Source of the DNA: Serratia nevei
Lineage (GTDB): Bacteria; Pseudomonadota; Gammaproteobacteria; Enterobacterales; Enterobacteriaceae
DNA: 64,000 bases
Direction: 5' to 3'
NCBI RefSeq assembly: GCF_037948395.1
Contig: NZ_CP149940.1
Location: 4,092,001 to 4,156,000, forward strand
Under the pieces are notes generated by a model. It had not been told where the DNA came from, did not search any database, and saw only the letters and a list, made by a program, of their open reading frames with translations. The position numbers and the translations under genes are program-made. Below, one piece after another: positions 8,910-17,534 of the stretch. Each line of letters starts with the position of its first letter. Position 1 is the stretch's first letter.

Positions 8910-9656
8910 ATGCAAAGCCAAGCTGCAGACAGCCTCAATCCGCCCGCCGTCAGCGCCACCTTCGCCAACGGCGTCGTCGACAGTTTGCCGATCGTCATCG
9001 GGTATGTCCCGGTGGCGTTCGCCTTTGGCCTCAGTGCCGTCAAACTGGGCTTTTCCCCGCTGGAAAGCATTTTCTTCTCCTGCATTATCTACGCCGGTGC
9101 CAGCCAGTTCGTGATCACCGCCCTGTTGAGCGCCGGGATGTCGCTGTGGGTCTCCGCGTTAACGGTGATGGCGATGGATGTGCGCCACCTGCTCTACGGC
9201 CCGGCGCTGCGCCACCGCATCGTCTCGCGCATGTCGCCCGGTAAAACGGCGATGTGGGCCTTTGGCCTGACCGATGAGGTCTTCGCCGCCGCTACCGCCA
9301 GGCTGATGCGCAATAACCGCAGCTGGAGCGAAAATTGGATGCTGGGCATCGCGCTCTGTTCCTGGCTTTCCTGGGTGGCCGGCACCGCGCTCGGCGCGCT
9401 GTTCGGCAACGGCCCGCTGGAGCAGTTCCCGGTGATCGAAGCCTCGCTGGCCTTCATGCTGCCGGCGCTGTTTCTCAGTTTCCTGCTGGCCGCCTTCCGG
9501 CGCCCGCAGAGCCTGACCATTGCTGCCGCATTGGCCGGTGCGCTGCTCGGCGTGGTGCTGTTCTCCATTCCGGTCGCCATTTTGGCCGGCATCGGCGCCG
9601 GCTGCGTCGCCGCCCTGTTCCAGCCCGCCCCTGCGGAGGCCAACCATGAACACTGA
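8910..9656 (+). CDS. ygaZ: L-valine exporter, large subunit YgaZ
   Basis: YgaZ with YgaH forms a branched-chain amino acid exporter of the AzlC family; in E. coli it exports L-valine. The 248-residue protein has the AzlC pattern: SLPIVIGYVPVAFAFGL near the N-terminus, FSPLESIFFSCIIYAGASQF, then VMAMDVRHLLYGP and FGLTDEVFAAA. Several hydrophobic helices follow. Length matches E. coli (245). The start at 8910 has no obvious Shine-Dalgarno sequence. Its end overlaps the ygaH start by 11 bases. Confidence 0.95.
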   Translation: MQSQAADSLNPPAVSATFANGVVDSLPIVIGYVPVAFAFGLSAVKLGFSPLESIFFSCIIYAGASQFVITALLSAGMSLWVSALTVMAMDVRHLLYGPALRHRIVSRMSPGKTAMWAFGLTDEVFAAATARLMRNNRSWSENWMLGIALCSWLSWVAGTALGALFGNGPLEQFPVIEASLAFMLPALFLSFLLAAFRRPQSLTIAAALAGALLGVVLFSIPVAILAGIGAGCVAALFQPAPAEANHEH

Positions 9657-9993
9657 TGTGCTGGTGATCGGCCTGGTGGTGGGCTGCGCCAATTACCTGT
9701 TCCGTTATCTGCCGCTGCGGCTGGCGCCGGCGCGCGCCCAGCCCGGCCTCAAACGCGGTAAAGCCGCCCTGCTGCTCGACAGCATCGGCATCGCCTCGAT
9801 CTGCGCCCTGCTGGTGGTCTCCAGCACGCCGGTCGTCATGCGCGAACCGGACAAGCTGCTGCCGACGTTGGCGGGGTTCGCCGCGCTGGCGCTGTGCTTC
9901 TACCGCAGCAAAAGCATCATTCTGTCGACGCTGCTCGGCGCGACGGCCTTTGGCGTCACATTAAAGCTGTTAATGCTTTTCGGTCCGGGCTGA
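9646..9993 (+). CDS. ygaH: L-valine exporter, small subunit YgaH (AzlD family)
   Basis: This 115-residue protein with four hydrophobic segments is the small AzlD-type partner of YgaZ. The frame is open further upstream, but the ATG at 9646 (MNTDVLVIG) is preceded by GCGGAGG and gives the length of E. coli YgaH (111). The start lies inside ygaZ, so translation of the two subunits is probably coupled. No terminator is obvious before mprA. Confidence 0.93.
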   Translation: MNTDVLVIGLVVGCANYLFRYLPLRLAPARAQPGLKRGKAALLLDSIGIASICALLVVSSTPVVMREPDKLLPTLAGFAALALCFYRSKSIILSTLLGATAFGVTLKLLMLFGPG

Positions 9994-10097
9994 CGCCGCT
10001 CCCGATCGTTTGGCTTCACTTTGGCGTTTTCATGCGTCACATCTTTACAAACACTGACAAATGACACGAATTGCTAAATTATCCGCACGGCTGAACA

Positions 10098-10126
10098 TTT
10101 ACATTATTAGTCACCGTCGTTACTAT
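10098..10126 (+). promoter_or_regulatory. Candidate mprA/emr promoter
   Basis: A -35 box TTTACA (10098-10103) and a -10 box TACTAT (10121-10126) are separated by 17 bp, about 30 bases before mprA. MprA represses its own operon in E. coli, so its operator should lie on or near this promoter. Confidence 0.55.
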
Positions 10127-10155
10127 CTCGAACGAAATTAATGAGGCCCTAAATT

Positions 10156-10674
10156 ATGGAAAGCTCGTTTGCCCCCATAGAACAAATGCTGAATTTCCGC
10201 GCCACCCGGCAGAAAGATTTCCCTTATCAGGAAATCCTGCTGACCCGCCTGTGCATGCACATGCAAGGCAAGCTGCTGGAAAACCGCAATAAGATGCTGA
10301 AGGCGCAGGGGATTAACGAAACACTGTTTATGGCGCTGATCACCCTGGATGCGCAGGAAAGCCACAGCATCCAACCTTCTGAGCTAAGCTCTGCCTTAGG
10401 CTCCTCGCGCACCAATGCGACCCGCATCGCCGACGAGCTGGAGAAACGCGGCTGGATCGAGCGCCGGGAAAGCGACAACGATCGCCGCTGCCTGCATCTG
10501 CATCTGACGCCGCAGGGGGAAGAATTTCTCAGTCAACTGCTGCCGCCGCAGCACCAATGTCTGCATTTCCTGTGGTCCACGCTGACCGACGATGAGCAAA
10601 AACAGCTGGAACAGCTGACGCGCAAATTGCTGGCACGTCTGGATCAAATGGAAATCACAGAACAGTTATCCTAA
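10156..10674 (+). CDS. mprA: MarR-family repressor MprA (EmrR)
   Basis: MprA represses the emr efflux operon and releases DNA when it binds uncouplers, salicylate-like or other lipophilic compounds. The 172-residue protein is nearly identical to E. coli EmrR through the winged helix-turn-helix: the helices around [20 protein letters not shown] and the wing [13 protein letters not shown] are intact. The C-terminal helix for dimerisation is a few residues shorter. A GAGG ribosome site precedes the ATG. It is first in the group mprA, efflux channel, emrA, emrB, all on the plus strand. Confidence 0.97.
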   Translation: MESSFAPIEQMLNFRATRQKDFPYQEILLTRLCMHMQGKLLENRNKMLKAQGINETLFMALITLDAQESHSIQPSELSSALGSSRTNATRIADELEKRGWIERRESDNDRRCLHLHLTPQGEEFLSQLLPPQHQCLHFLWSTLTDDEQKQLEQLTRKLLARLDQMEITEQLS

Positions 10675-10702
10675 TTCACAATTTCTGTTCAGGTACCTAC
10701 TT

Positions 10703-12154
10703 ATGCGATCCCCATTTAACTGGAGATTCACCCCGCTGTTCGCCGCGTTGCTGCTGGCCGGGTGTGCTTCGACCGATAATATTGCCCCGCAATCCACGCT
10801 GATGGATCCGCAGAGCCTGCAGTTGGCTCAGCCGAAAGTCAGTTCGCTGGCCGTCAGCCCGCAGTGGTGGCGCGCCCTCAAGGATCCGCAGCTGGACGCC
10901 TTGATGACGCAGACGCTGCAAAGCTCGCCGACCCTGCGGCAGGCCGCCGCCCGCGTGCGCGAAGCGCAGAGCGTGGTGGGTGAAGCCAGCGCCGCCAACG
11001 GGCCGAACCTGGATCTGAACGCCAGCACCCAACGCCAGCGCGTGCCGCAAAACGTCAATATGGGGCTGGGGTATCCGCATAAGCCGATCTACGAAAGCTC
11101 CAATTCACTGGGGCTGAACCTGGCGTACGAGTTCGACTGGTGGGGCAAATACCGCAACCAGGTGAACGCCGCCAAGGCGCAGGTCAACGCCGCGCGCGCC
11201 GAGCAGGAACAGGCGGCGCTGACGCTGACCAGTTCGGTGGCGTCCGCCTACTATCAGCTGCAGAGCAATCTGGCGCTCGAGAAGCTGCTGCAGCAGGAAG
11301 TGAACAACAATGAGCGCCTGACCGCGCTGCGCCAACAGCGCTATCAGGCCGGCCTGACCGGCGTCGACGTGCCGCAACAAACCCAGGCACAGTCCGACGT
11401 CGCCAAGCAGCAGATCCTGCAGCTGCAATCGCAGATCGAGCAGCTCAGACACCAGCTCGCCGCGCTGGCGGGCCAGGGGCCAAACGCCATGCAGCACCTG
11501 CGTCAGGTGCCGCTGCCCGCAGACAACCTGATGGCGCCGCAGGGCGAGCTGACGGCGGATCTGCTGGGCAAACGCCCGGACATCGCCGCGCAACGCCAGC
11601 TGGTGGAGTCTTACAGCCAGCGCGTCAGCGCCGCGCGTAAAGAGTTTTACCCCAGCCTGACCATTTCAGCCTTCGCCGGCCTGATGACCACCAATACCAG
11701 TGGCACCAGCCCGAATCTGTTTGAAGCGGCCAGCCAGGCCTGGAACGTGATGCCGGCGATTTCGCTGCCGATCTTCCACGCCGGGGCGCTGCGCAGCAAG
11801 CTGGGCGAGGAATCCGCGCTGTATGACGAAGCGGTGGAATCCTACAACCAAACCATCCTGAATGCGGTACAGGAAACCGCCGACGCCATCACCATCCAGC
11901 AGAGCTCTGCGCAACAGCAGCTGCAGGCGGCGTCCGCGGCCCAGTCGATGCAACAGGTGTATCAGGTCGCCAACGCCCGTTACCAGGCAGGGATTATCGG
12001 GCGCGACGATCTGTTGACCAGCCAGACGCAGCTATTACAGCAGCAACAGGCGGAGTTGAATGCCAGCAGCAATTTACTGCAGGCGAAGATAGGACTGATC
12101 CGCGCGCTGGGCGGTGGCTATCAGGCCCCGGCCGCAGCGGATTCGAAAGCATAA
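10703..12154 (+). CDS. Outer-membrane efflux lipoprotein (NodT/OprM family)
   Basis: This 483-residue precursor has a lipoprotein signal with lipobox LLAGC (Cys21) and two repeated OEP-type helical units. The second reads DLLGKRPDIAAQRQLVESYSQ and RKEFYPSLTISAF, typical of NodT/OprM channels. It would form the trimeric outer-membrane duct of a tripartite pump. It lies between mprA and emrA, 28 bases after the former and 23 before the latter. E. coli has no gene at this point and uses TolC for EmrAB. The context implies this channel serves EmrAB here, though other pumps could also use it. Confidence 0.93.
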   Translation: MRSPFNWRFTPLFAALLLAGCASTDNIAPQSTLMDPQSLQLAQPKVSSLAVSPQWWRALKDPQLDALMTQTLQSSPTLRQAAARVREAQSVVGEASAANGPNLDLNASTQRQRVPQNVNMGLGYPHKPIYESSNSLGLNLAYEFDWWGKYRNQVNAAKAQVNAARAEQEQAALTLTSSVASAYYQLQSNLALEKLLQQEVNNNERLTALRQQRYQAGLTGVDVPQQTQAQSDVAKQQILQLQSQIEQLRHQLAALAGQGPNAMQHLRQVPLPADNLMAPQGELTADLLGKRPDIAAQRQLVESYSQRVSAARKEFYPSLTISAFAGLMTTNTSGTSPNLFEAASQAWNVMPAISLPIFHAGALRSKLGEESALYDEAVESYNQTILNAVQETADAITIQQSSAQQQLQAASAAQSMQQVYQVANARYQAGIIGRDDLLTSQTQLLQQQQAELNASSNLLQAKIGLIRALGGGYQAPAAADSKA

Positions 12155-12177
12155 TAATATAAGGCTTGGAGAACACC

Positions 12178-13350
12178 ATGAGCGCAAGCGCGGAAATCCA
12201 AAACCCGCAGCAGCCGAACGGCAAAAAGAAGCAGCGTAAATTTTGGCTGCTGTTGCTGACGGTTATTTTCATTGTTATAGGGGTGGCTTACTTAGTGTAT
12301 TGGTTCCTGGTGCTGCGTCATCACCAGGAAACCGACGACGCCTACGTCTCCGGCAACCAGGTGCAGATCATGGCCCAGGTGTCCGGCAGCGTGAACAGCG
12401 TCAATTTCGACAACACCGACTACGTCAAGCAGGGCGACGTGCTGCTGACGCTCGATCCGACCGATGCCGAGCAGGCGTTTGAACGCGCCAAGACCGGCCT
12501 GGCCAACAGCGTGCGTCAGACCCACCAGCTGATCATCAACAGCAAGCAGTATCAGGCCAACATCGCCCTGCGCAAGACCGATCTGAGCAAGGCCGAGAAC
12601 GATCTGAAGCGCCGCGTGGTGCTGGGCAGCGTTGACGCCATCGGCCGCGAAGAGCTGCAACACGCTCGCGATGCGGTCGACAGTGCCAAGGCCGCGCTGG
12701 AAGTGGCGGTGCAGCAATACAACGCCAATCAGGCGATGGTGCTGAACACCCCGCTGGAACAGCAGCCGGCGATCCAACAGGCCGCCGCGCAGATGCGCGA
12801 TGCCTGGCTGGCGCTGCAGCGTACCAAAGTGATCAGCCCGATCACCGGCTATGTCTCGCGCCGCAGCGTGCAGGTCGGCGCGCAGATCGCCGCCGGTTCG
12901 CCGCTGATGGCGGTGGTGCCGGCCGATCACATTTGGGTTGACGCCAACTTCAAGGAAACCCAGATCGCCAACATGCGCATCGGCCAGCCGGCGACGGTGG
13001 TCAGCGACGTCTACGGCGACGACGTGGTGTATCAGGGCAAAGTGGCCGGTATCGACATGGGCACCGGTAGCGCCTTCTCCCTGCTGCCGGCGCAAAACGC
13101 CACCGGCAACTGGATCAAGGTAGTGCAACGTCTGCCGGTACGTATTGAGCTCGACGCCAAGCAGGTGGCCGATCATCCGCTGCGCATCGGTCTTTCTACG
13201 CTGGTGACCGTCGACACCGCCAACCTGGACGGCCGCGTGCTGGCCGACGTGGTGCGCGACAAACCGCTGTATCAGAGCGACGCGCTGGCGTTGAATCTGG
13301 CGCCGGTTAACCAGCTGATCGCCGACGTGATCCATGCGAACGCCGGCTAA
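12178..13350 (+). CDS. emrA: Multidrug efflux membrane fusion protein EmrA
   Basis: EmrA is the periplasmic adaptor between the EmrB exporter and an outer-membrane channel. The 390-residue protein has one N-terminal membrane helix (about 22-45), a lipoyl-like segment (ETDDAYVSGNQVQIMAQVSG, about 51-70), a long helical hairpin (about 90-215) and a C-terminal barrel domain. An in-frame ATG four codons upstream is less likely: the ATG at 12178 matches the E. coli start MSANAE and has a GGAG site 8 bases before it. The emrB start follows after 17 bases. Confidence 0.96.
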   Translation: MSASAEIQNPQQPNGKKKQRKFWLLLLTVIFIVIGVAYLVYWFLVLRHHQETDDAYVSGNQVQIMAQVSGSVNSVNFDNTDYVKQGDVLLTLDPTDAEQAFERAKTGLANSVRQTHQLIINSKQYQANIALRKTDLSKAENDLKRRVVLGSVDAIGREELQHARDAVDSAKAALEVAVQQYNANQAMVLNTPLEQQPAIQQAAAQMRDAWLALQRTKVISPITGYVSRRSVQVGAQIAAGSPLMAVVPADHIWVDANFKETQIANMRIGQPATVVSDVYGDDVVYQGKVAGIDMGTGSAFSLLPAQNATGNWIKVVQRLPVRIELDAKQVADHPLRIGLSTLVTVDTANLDGRVLADVVRDKPLYQSDALALNLAPVNQLIADVIHANAG

Positions 13351-13367
13351 GCGCGCGGGAGGCCATC

Positions 13368-14906
13368 TTGCCACAGAAACCGCTTGAAGGCGCCCAGCTT
13401 GCCTGGATGACGGTCGCGCTCGCCATGGCGACCTTCATGCAGGTGCTGGACTCCACCATCGCCAACGTGGCGATCCCCACCATTTCCGGTAACCTCGGGT
13501 CTTCCAACTCGCAGGGCACCTGGGTGATCACCTCGTTTGGCGTGGCGAACGCCATCTCGATTCCGATCACCGGCTGGCTGGCGAAGCGCTTCGGCGAAGT
13601 GCGGCTGTTCCTCTGGTCCACCGCGCTGTTCGCCCTCGCCTCCTGGCTGTGCGGCATCTCCAACAGCCTCGGCATGCTGATCTTCTTCCGCGTGATCCAG
13701 GGCGTGGTGGCCGGGCCGTTGATCCCGCTGTCGCAGAGCCTGTTGCTGAACAACTATCCGCCCGCCAAGCGAGCGATGGCCCTGGCGCTTTGGTCGATGA
13801 CCGTTATCGTCGCGCCGATCTTTGGGCCGATCCTCGGCGGCTACATCAGCGACAACTACCATTGGGGCTGGATCTTCTTCATCAACATCCCGATCGGCGT
13901 CTTCGTGATCGTGGCGGCGATGGCGACGTTGAAGGGGCGGGAAACCAAAACCGAGATCAAACCGATCGACACCGTCGGCCTGGTATTGCTGATCGTCGGC
14001 ATCGGTTCACTGCAGATCATGCTCGATCAGGGCAAGGAGCTGGACTGGTTCAACTCGACCGAGATCATCACGCTCACCGTCGTCGCGGTGGTGGCACTGC
14101 TGTTCCTGGTGGTGTGGGAGCTGACGGACGACCATCCGGTGGTGGATCTGTCGCTGTTCAAGTCGCGCAACTTCACCATCGGCTGCCTGTGTATCAGCCT
14201 GGCCTACATGCTGTACTTCGGCGCCATCGTGCTGTTGCCGCAGCTGCTGCAAGAGGTGTACGGCTATACCGCCACCTGGGCGGGGCTGGCGTCGGCGCCG
14301 GTTGGGCTGATCCCGGTGCTGCTGTCGCCGATCATCGGCAAGTTCGGCAACCGGCTCGACATGCGCCGGCTGGTCACCTTCAGCTTCATCATGTATGCCG
14401 TGTGCTTCTACTGGCGCGCCTATACATTTGAACCGGGCATGGACTTCGGCGCTTCCGCCTGGCCGCAGTTTGTCCAGGGCTTCGCCATCGCCTGCTTCTT
14501 CATGCCGTTGACCACCATCACGCTGTCCGGCCTGCCGCCGGAACGCATGGCGGCGGCGTCGAGCCTGTCGAACTTCACGCGAACGCTGGCGGGGTCGATC
14601 GGTACCTCGATCACCACCACCCTGTGGACGCAGCGCGAATCGCAGCACCATTCGCAACTGACGGAGTTCGTCAACCCGTACAACCCGCAGTCGCAGGAGA
14701 TGTACCGGCAGCTGGAGCAGCTCGGCATGAGCAAACAACAGGCGTCGGCGTATATCGCCAACGAGATCACCGCGCAGGGCCTGATCATCTCCGCCAACGA
14801 GATCTTCTGGCTGTCGGCCGGGGTATTCCTGGTGCTGCTGGTGCTGGTGTGGGTGGCGAAACCGCCGTTCAGCTCCGGCGGCGGTGGGGGCGGCGGCGCT
14901 CACTAA
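13368..14906 (+). CDS. emrB: Multidrug efflux MFS exporter EmrB (14-helix)
   Basis: EmrB is a proton-driven exporter of uncouplers such as CCCP and of nalidixic acid and other lipophilic drugs. The 512-residue protein is a DHA2-type MFS member with 14 predicted helices and keeps the DSTIANVAIPTISGNL, WVITSFGVANAISIP and GPILGGYISD motifs. Translation most likely begins at the TTG at 13368: it has a GGGAGG site 5 bases before it and gives residues that align with the E. coli N-terminus. The C-terminus is a run of glycines ending in AH, as in E. coli. A strong terminator follows. Confidence 0.96.
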   Translation: MPQKPLEGAQLAWMTVALAMATFMQVLDSTIANVAIPTISGNLGSSNSQGTWVITSFGVANAISIPITGWLAKRFGEVRLFLWSTALFALASWLCGISNSLGMLIFFRVIQGVVAGPLIPLSQSLLLNNYPPAKRAMALALWSMTVIVAPIFGPILGGYISDNYHWGWIFFINIPIGVFVIVAAMATLKGRETKTEIKPIDTVGLVLLIVGIGSLQIMLDQGKELDWFNSTEIITLTVVAVVALLFLVVWELTDDHPVVDLSLFKSRNFTIGCLCISLAYMLYFGAIVLLPQLLQEVYGYTATWAGLASAPVGLIPVLLSPIIGKFGNRLDMRRLVTFSFIMYAVCFYWRAYTFEPGMDFGASAWPQFVQGFAIACFFMPLTTITLSGLPPERMAAASSLSNFTRTLAGSIGTSITTTLWTQRESQHHSQLTEFVNPYNPQSQEMYRQLEQLGMSKQQASAYIANEITAQGLIISANEIFWLSAGVFLVLLVLVWVAKPPFSSGGGGGGGAH

Positions 14907-14920
14907 GCTTCAATAAACGA

Positions 14921-14949
14921 AACGGGCGCCCTGGGGCGCCCGTTTTTTT
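14921..14949 (+). terminator. Terminator after emrB
   Basis: AACGGGCGCC (14921-14930) pairs perfectly with GGCGCCCGTT (14935-14944) over a 4-base loop, followed by TTTTT. It lies between convergent emrB and yfiF, and the minus-strand side (TTTCGTTTATT) may also work for yfiF. Confidence 0.9.
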
Positions 14950-14966
14950 ATCCGACGTAGAACAGA

Positions 14967-16055
14967 TTACGCCTGATTCTGACGCCACCAGTCCGCCAGC
15001 AGAATGCCGGTCGCTACGGAAACGTTCAGGCTTTCCACCTTGCCGGTGCCGCCGATAGACACGTTCATGTCGCCCTGCTGCCAGGCGCTGTCGCTCAGAC
15101 CGTCACGTTCCTGGCCCAGCACCAGCACCATCTTGGCCGGCAGCTTGGCCTGCGCCAGCGCGGTGCCTTTGTGGCTGGAGGTGGTAACGATGGTGTAACC
15201 CGCCTTGCGGAAGGTGTCCAGCACCGACAGGAAATCGTCGGCGTTGATCGCCTTGATGTGCTCCGCGCCGCCTTCTGCGGTACGCACCGCCGCGCCGGAT
15301 TCCAGCAGCGCCGGATCCTGCAGCAGCACGCCGTTGACGCCGAAGTGAGCGCAAGAACGGACGATAGCGCCCAGGTTATGCGGGTTACCCACTTCTTCCA
15401 GCGCCAGCACGCAGTCGGTCGCCGGTGCGCTTTTCAGGTAGGTCTGCGCATCCAGGCCCTGACGCTTTTTGATCAGGAAGCAGACGCCGCCGTGGTGCTC
15501 GGTGCCGGAAGCCTTGGCCAGCTCTTCCTCATCCACCACGTGGTAAGCCTTGCGGTTAGCCGCCATCCAGCGCAGCGCTTCGCGGAAACGCGGGGTGACC
15601 GACTGCACGAACCAAGCGCGCACGATCGCTTCCGGGCGGCTGGCGAACAGCGCCTGACAGGCGTTTTCACCGTAAACGCGGGTTTCTTCCGCACGCTGAC
15701 GGCGCAGCTGTTCCGGATCGATAAAGCTTTTGCCGCTGATACCGCCGTGATCGAACGCCGGCTCTTCATTCGGCGCGCGCGAAACGGTTCTCCACGGCGA
15801 CTCGTTGCCACCGCGATCTTCAGAGCGCGCCGGACGGCGAGGACGATCGCTTTCACTGCGGCGGGAGTCGGCGCCGCGGCGATCGTTGCCGCCGCGCGCC
15901 TTGTCTTGACCGGTGCGGCCCGAGCGCGCACCGTCAGCCGGACGGCCTTTGCCGGCCGGACGTTTATTCTTGTTGCGGTCGTCGCCGTTGTCGTCGTCAC
16001 TGCGGACGTACATCACTTTGACCTTACCGTTCTTGCCACTAAATGAATCGTTCAT
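14967..16055 (-). CDS. yfiF: SpoU-family tRNA/rRNA 2'-O-methyltransferase homologue YfiF
   Basis: The 362-residue protein belongs to the TrmH/SpoU superfamily of knotted, AdoMet-dependent RNA ribose methyltransferases; the exact target is not established. Residues about 20-90 are a charged, low-complexity tail rich in Arg, Asp and Gly, probably disordered and RNA-binding. A substrate-binding domain follows ([14 protein letters not shown]), then the catalytic domain with motif 1 [17 protein letters not shown], motif 2 [13 protein letters not shown] and motif 3 [12 protein letters not shown]. The frame is open 34 codons further upstream. The start at 16055 ([22 protein letters not shown]) matches E. 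coli. It diverges from trxC. Confidence 0.9.
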   Translation of the reverse strand: MNDSFSGKNGKVKVMYVRSDDDNGDDRNKNKRPAGKGRPADGARSGRTGQDKARGGNDRRGADSRRSESDRPRRPARSEDRGGNESPWRTVSRAPNEEPAFDHGGISGKSFIDPEQLRRQRAEETRVYGENACQALFASRPEAIVRAWFVQSVTPRFREALRWMAANRKAYHVVDEEELAKASGTEHHGGVCFLIKKRQGLDAQTYLKSAPATDCVLALEEVGNPHNLGAIVRSCAHFGVNGVLLQDPALLESGAAVRTAEGGAEHIKAINADDFLSVLDTFRKAGYTIVTTSSHKGTALAQAKLPAKMVLVLGQERDGLSDSAWQQGDMNVSIGGTGKVESLNVSVATGILLADWWRQNQA

Positions 16056-16262
16056 TGTCTTCTCCACCAACGCGCAGGGCGCGAAGATTACCTGATGTTG
16101 GTGCATGAAGCCACCAACTTGCGCTAAAAGCTCCCAACTATCACATCCATTGAACAAACCTCATTGTTCATGCGCCGGGTTTTGCCGATAATTGTCAGCA
16201 TTAAAGAAACATCTCTGCAACTGCGTTGCGGGGACCATGCTTTCTCTGTACCCGAGGTCAAC

Positions 16263-16682
16263 ATGAATACAGTTTGTGCAGCTTGCAATGCCACCAACCG
16301 CGTGCCGGAAGAACGTCTGGCGGACAACGCGAAATGCGGCCGCTGCGGCCATGAGCTCTTCGACGGTGAAGTGATCAACGCCACCGCCGCCACGCTGGAC
16401 CAGCTGCTGCAGGACGATCTGCCGGTCGTGGTCGATTTCTGGGCGCCATGGTGCGGCCCGTGCCGCAGCTTTGCGCCGATCTTTGAAGACGTGGCCGAAG
16501 AGCGCGCCGGCAAAGTGCGCTTCGTGAAAGTGAACACCGAAGCCGAGCCGGAACTGAGCGCCCGTTTCCGCATCCGCAGCATCCCGACCATCATGGTGTT
16601 CCGTCAGGGCAAGATGGTCGACATGCTCAACGGCGCGATGCCAAAAGCGCCGTTTGACAACTGGCTCAACGAGTTAGTGTGA
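16263..16682 (+). CDS. trxC: Thioredoxin 2 (zinc-binding) TrxC
   Basis: TrxC is a cytoplasmic disulfide reductase recycled by thioredoxin reductase and induced by oxidative stress through OxyR in E. coli. The 139-residue protein has the N-terminal zinc finger with two CxxC pairs (Cys5/Cys8, Cys25/Cys28) and the active site WCGPC (Cys64, Cys67). The cis-Pro loop is SIPTIMVF. An upstream in-frame ATG would add 33 residues unlike any TrxC. The ATG at 16263 gives the E. coli N-terminus and length and follows a GAGG site. No OxyR site could be picked out by eye in the 207-base divergent gap. Confidence 0.96.
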   Translation: MNTVCAACNATNRVPEERLADNAKCGRCGHELFDGEVINATAATLDQLLQDDLPVVVDFWAPWCGPCRSFAPIFEDVAEERAGKVRFVKVNTEAEPELSARFRIRSIPTIMVFRQGKMVDMLNGAMPKAPFDNWLNELV

Positions 16683-16735
16683 TTCGGCAAGTATAGGCCG
16701 TATCCCGCCATCGCGCGCGAACGCGCCCCGATCGA

Positions 16736-16761
16736 GCCTGCCCCTCCCGGCGGGCTTTTTT
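16736..16761 (+). terminator. Terminator after trxC
   Basis: GCCTGCC (16736-16742) pairs with GGCGGGC (16749-16755), with one T-G wobble, followed by six T residues. It separates trxC from tapT. Confidence 0.8.
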
Positions 16762-16796
16762 CTGCGTTACAATGGCGGTTTTTCCCCGGGATCGTT

Positions 16797-17486
16797 ATGA
16801 CCGACAACGCCGTACTTCGCCTGCGCCAATTCCGTTTAGACCGCGCCACCCGCCCTTTTCTGGCGCGCGGTTGCCGGGTGGCGCGTTGTCAGGGTTGCCT
16901 GCTGCCGCATAAAAACTGCCTATGCGACACCATTCGCCCGCAGCAGGCCGGCAGCCGTTTCTGCCTGCTCATGTTCGGCGCCGAGCCGCTCAAGCCCAGC
17001 AACACCGGCCGCCTGATCGCCGATATCCTGCCGGACACCCAGGCGTTCCTCTGGTCGCGCACCGAAGTCGATCCGGCCCTGCTGGCGGCCATCAACGATC
17101 CGGCGCGGCAGCCTTATGTGGTGTTCCCCGCTTCCTACGCCGACGCCGAACGGCCGGTGTTCAGCGAGCTGCCCGCCGGTGGCAAACCGCCGCTGTTCAT
17201 CATGCTGGACGGCACCTGGGCGGAAGCGCGCAAAATGTTCCGTAAAAGCCCATACCTCAATCAATTCCCGGTGTTTTCCCTCAACGTCGACGCGGCATCG
17301 GACTACCAGCTGCGCGAAGCCAGCCGCGCCGAGCAACACTGCACGGCGGAAGTGGCCGCCGCCCTGCTGCAACAGGCGGGCGATCTGCCGGCCGCCGACG
17401 GATTGAATCAGCATTTCCGCTATTTCCGTCAACAATATCTGGCGGGAAAACCGACCCGGCCGGAGGCACCGGTCACAGCAATGTAG
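16797..17486 (+). CDS. tapT: tRNA uridine-47 aminocarboxypropyltransferase TapT (DTW protein)
   Basis: TapT (YfiP in E. coli) transfers the aminocarboxypropyl group of AdoMet to uridine 47 of tRNA, giving acp3U. The 229-residue protein shows the DTW-domain hallmarks: a Cys cluster near the N-terminus (CRVARCQGCLLPHKNCLC, presumed metal site), the loop MFGAEPLKPSNTGRLIADIL, and the signature MLDGTWAEARKMFRKSPYL. Length fits E. coli. It lies 48 bases before patZ on the same strand, the same order as in E. coli, so they may share a transcript. Confidence 0.93.
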   Translation: MTDNAVLRLRQFRLDRATRPFLARGCRVARCQGCLLPHKNCLCDTIRPQQAGSRFCLLMFGAEPLKPSNTGRLIADILPDTQAFLWSRTEVDPALLAAINDPARQPYVVFPASYADAERPVFSELPAGGKPPLFIMLDGTWAEARKMFRKSPYLNQFPVFSLNVDAASDYQLREASRAEQHCTAEVAAALLQQAGDLPAADGLNQHFRYFRQQYLAGKPTRPEAPVTAM

Positions 17487-17534
17487 CCAGAAAGCGCCTA
17501 AAATCAGGCGTAACGTTGCCAAAAGGAGCCGTGC

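Noticed and set aside
14878..14900. G-rich run at the end of emrB as a possible slippery or G-quadruplex site
   Set aside because: It encodes the glycine tail that E. coli EmrB also has, so protein sequence explains it.
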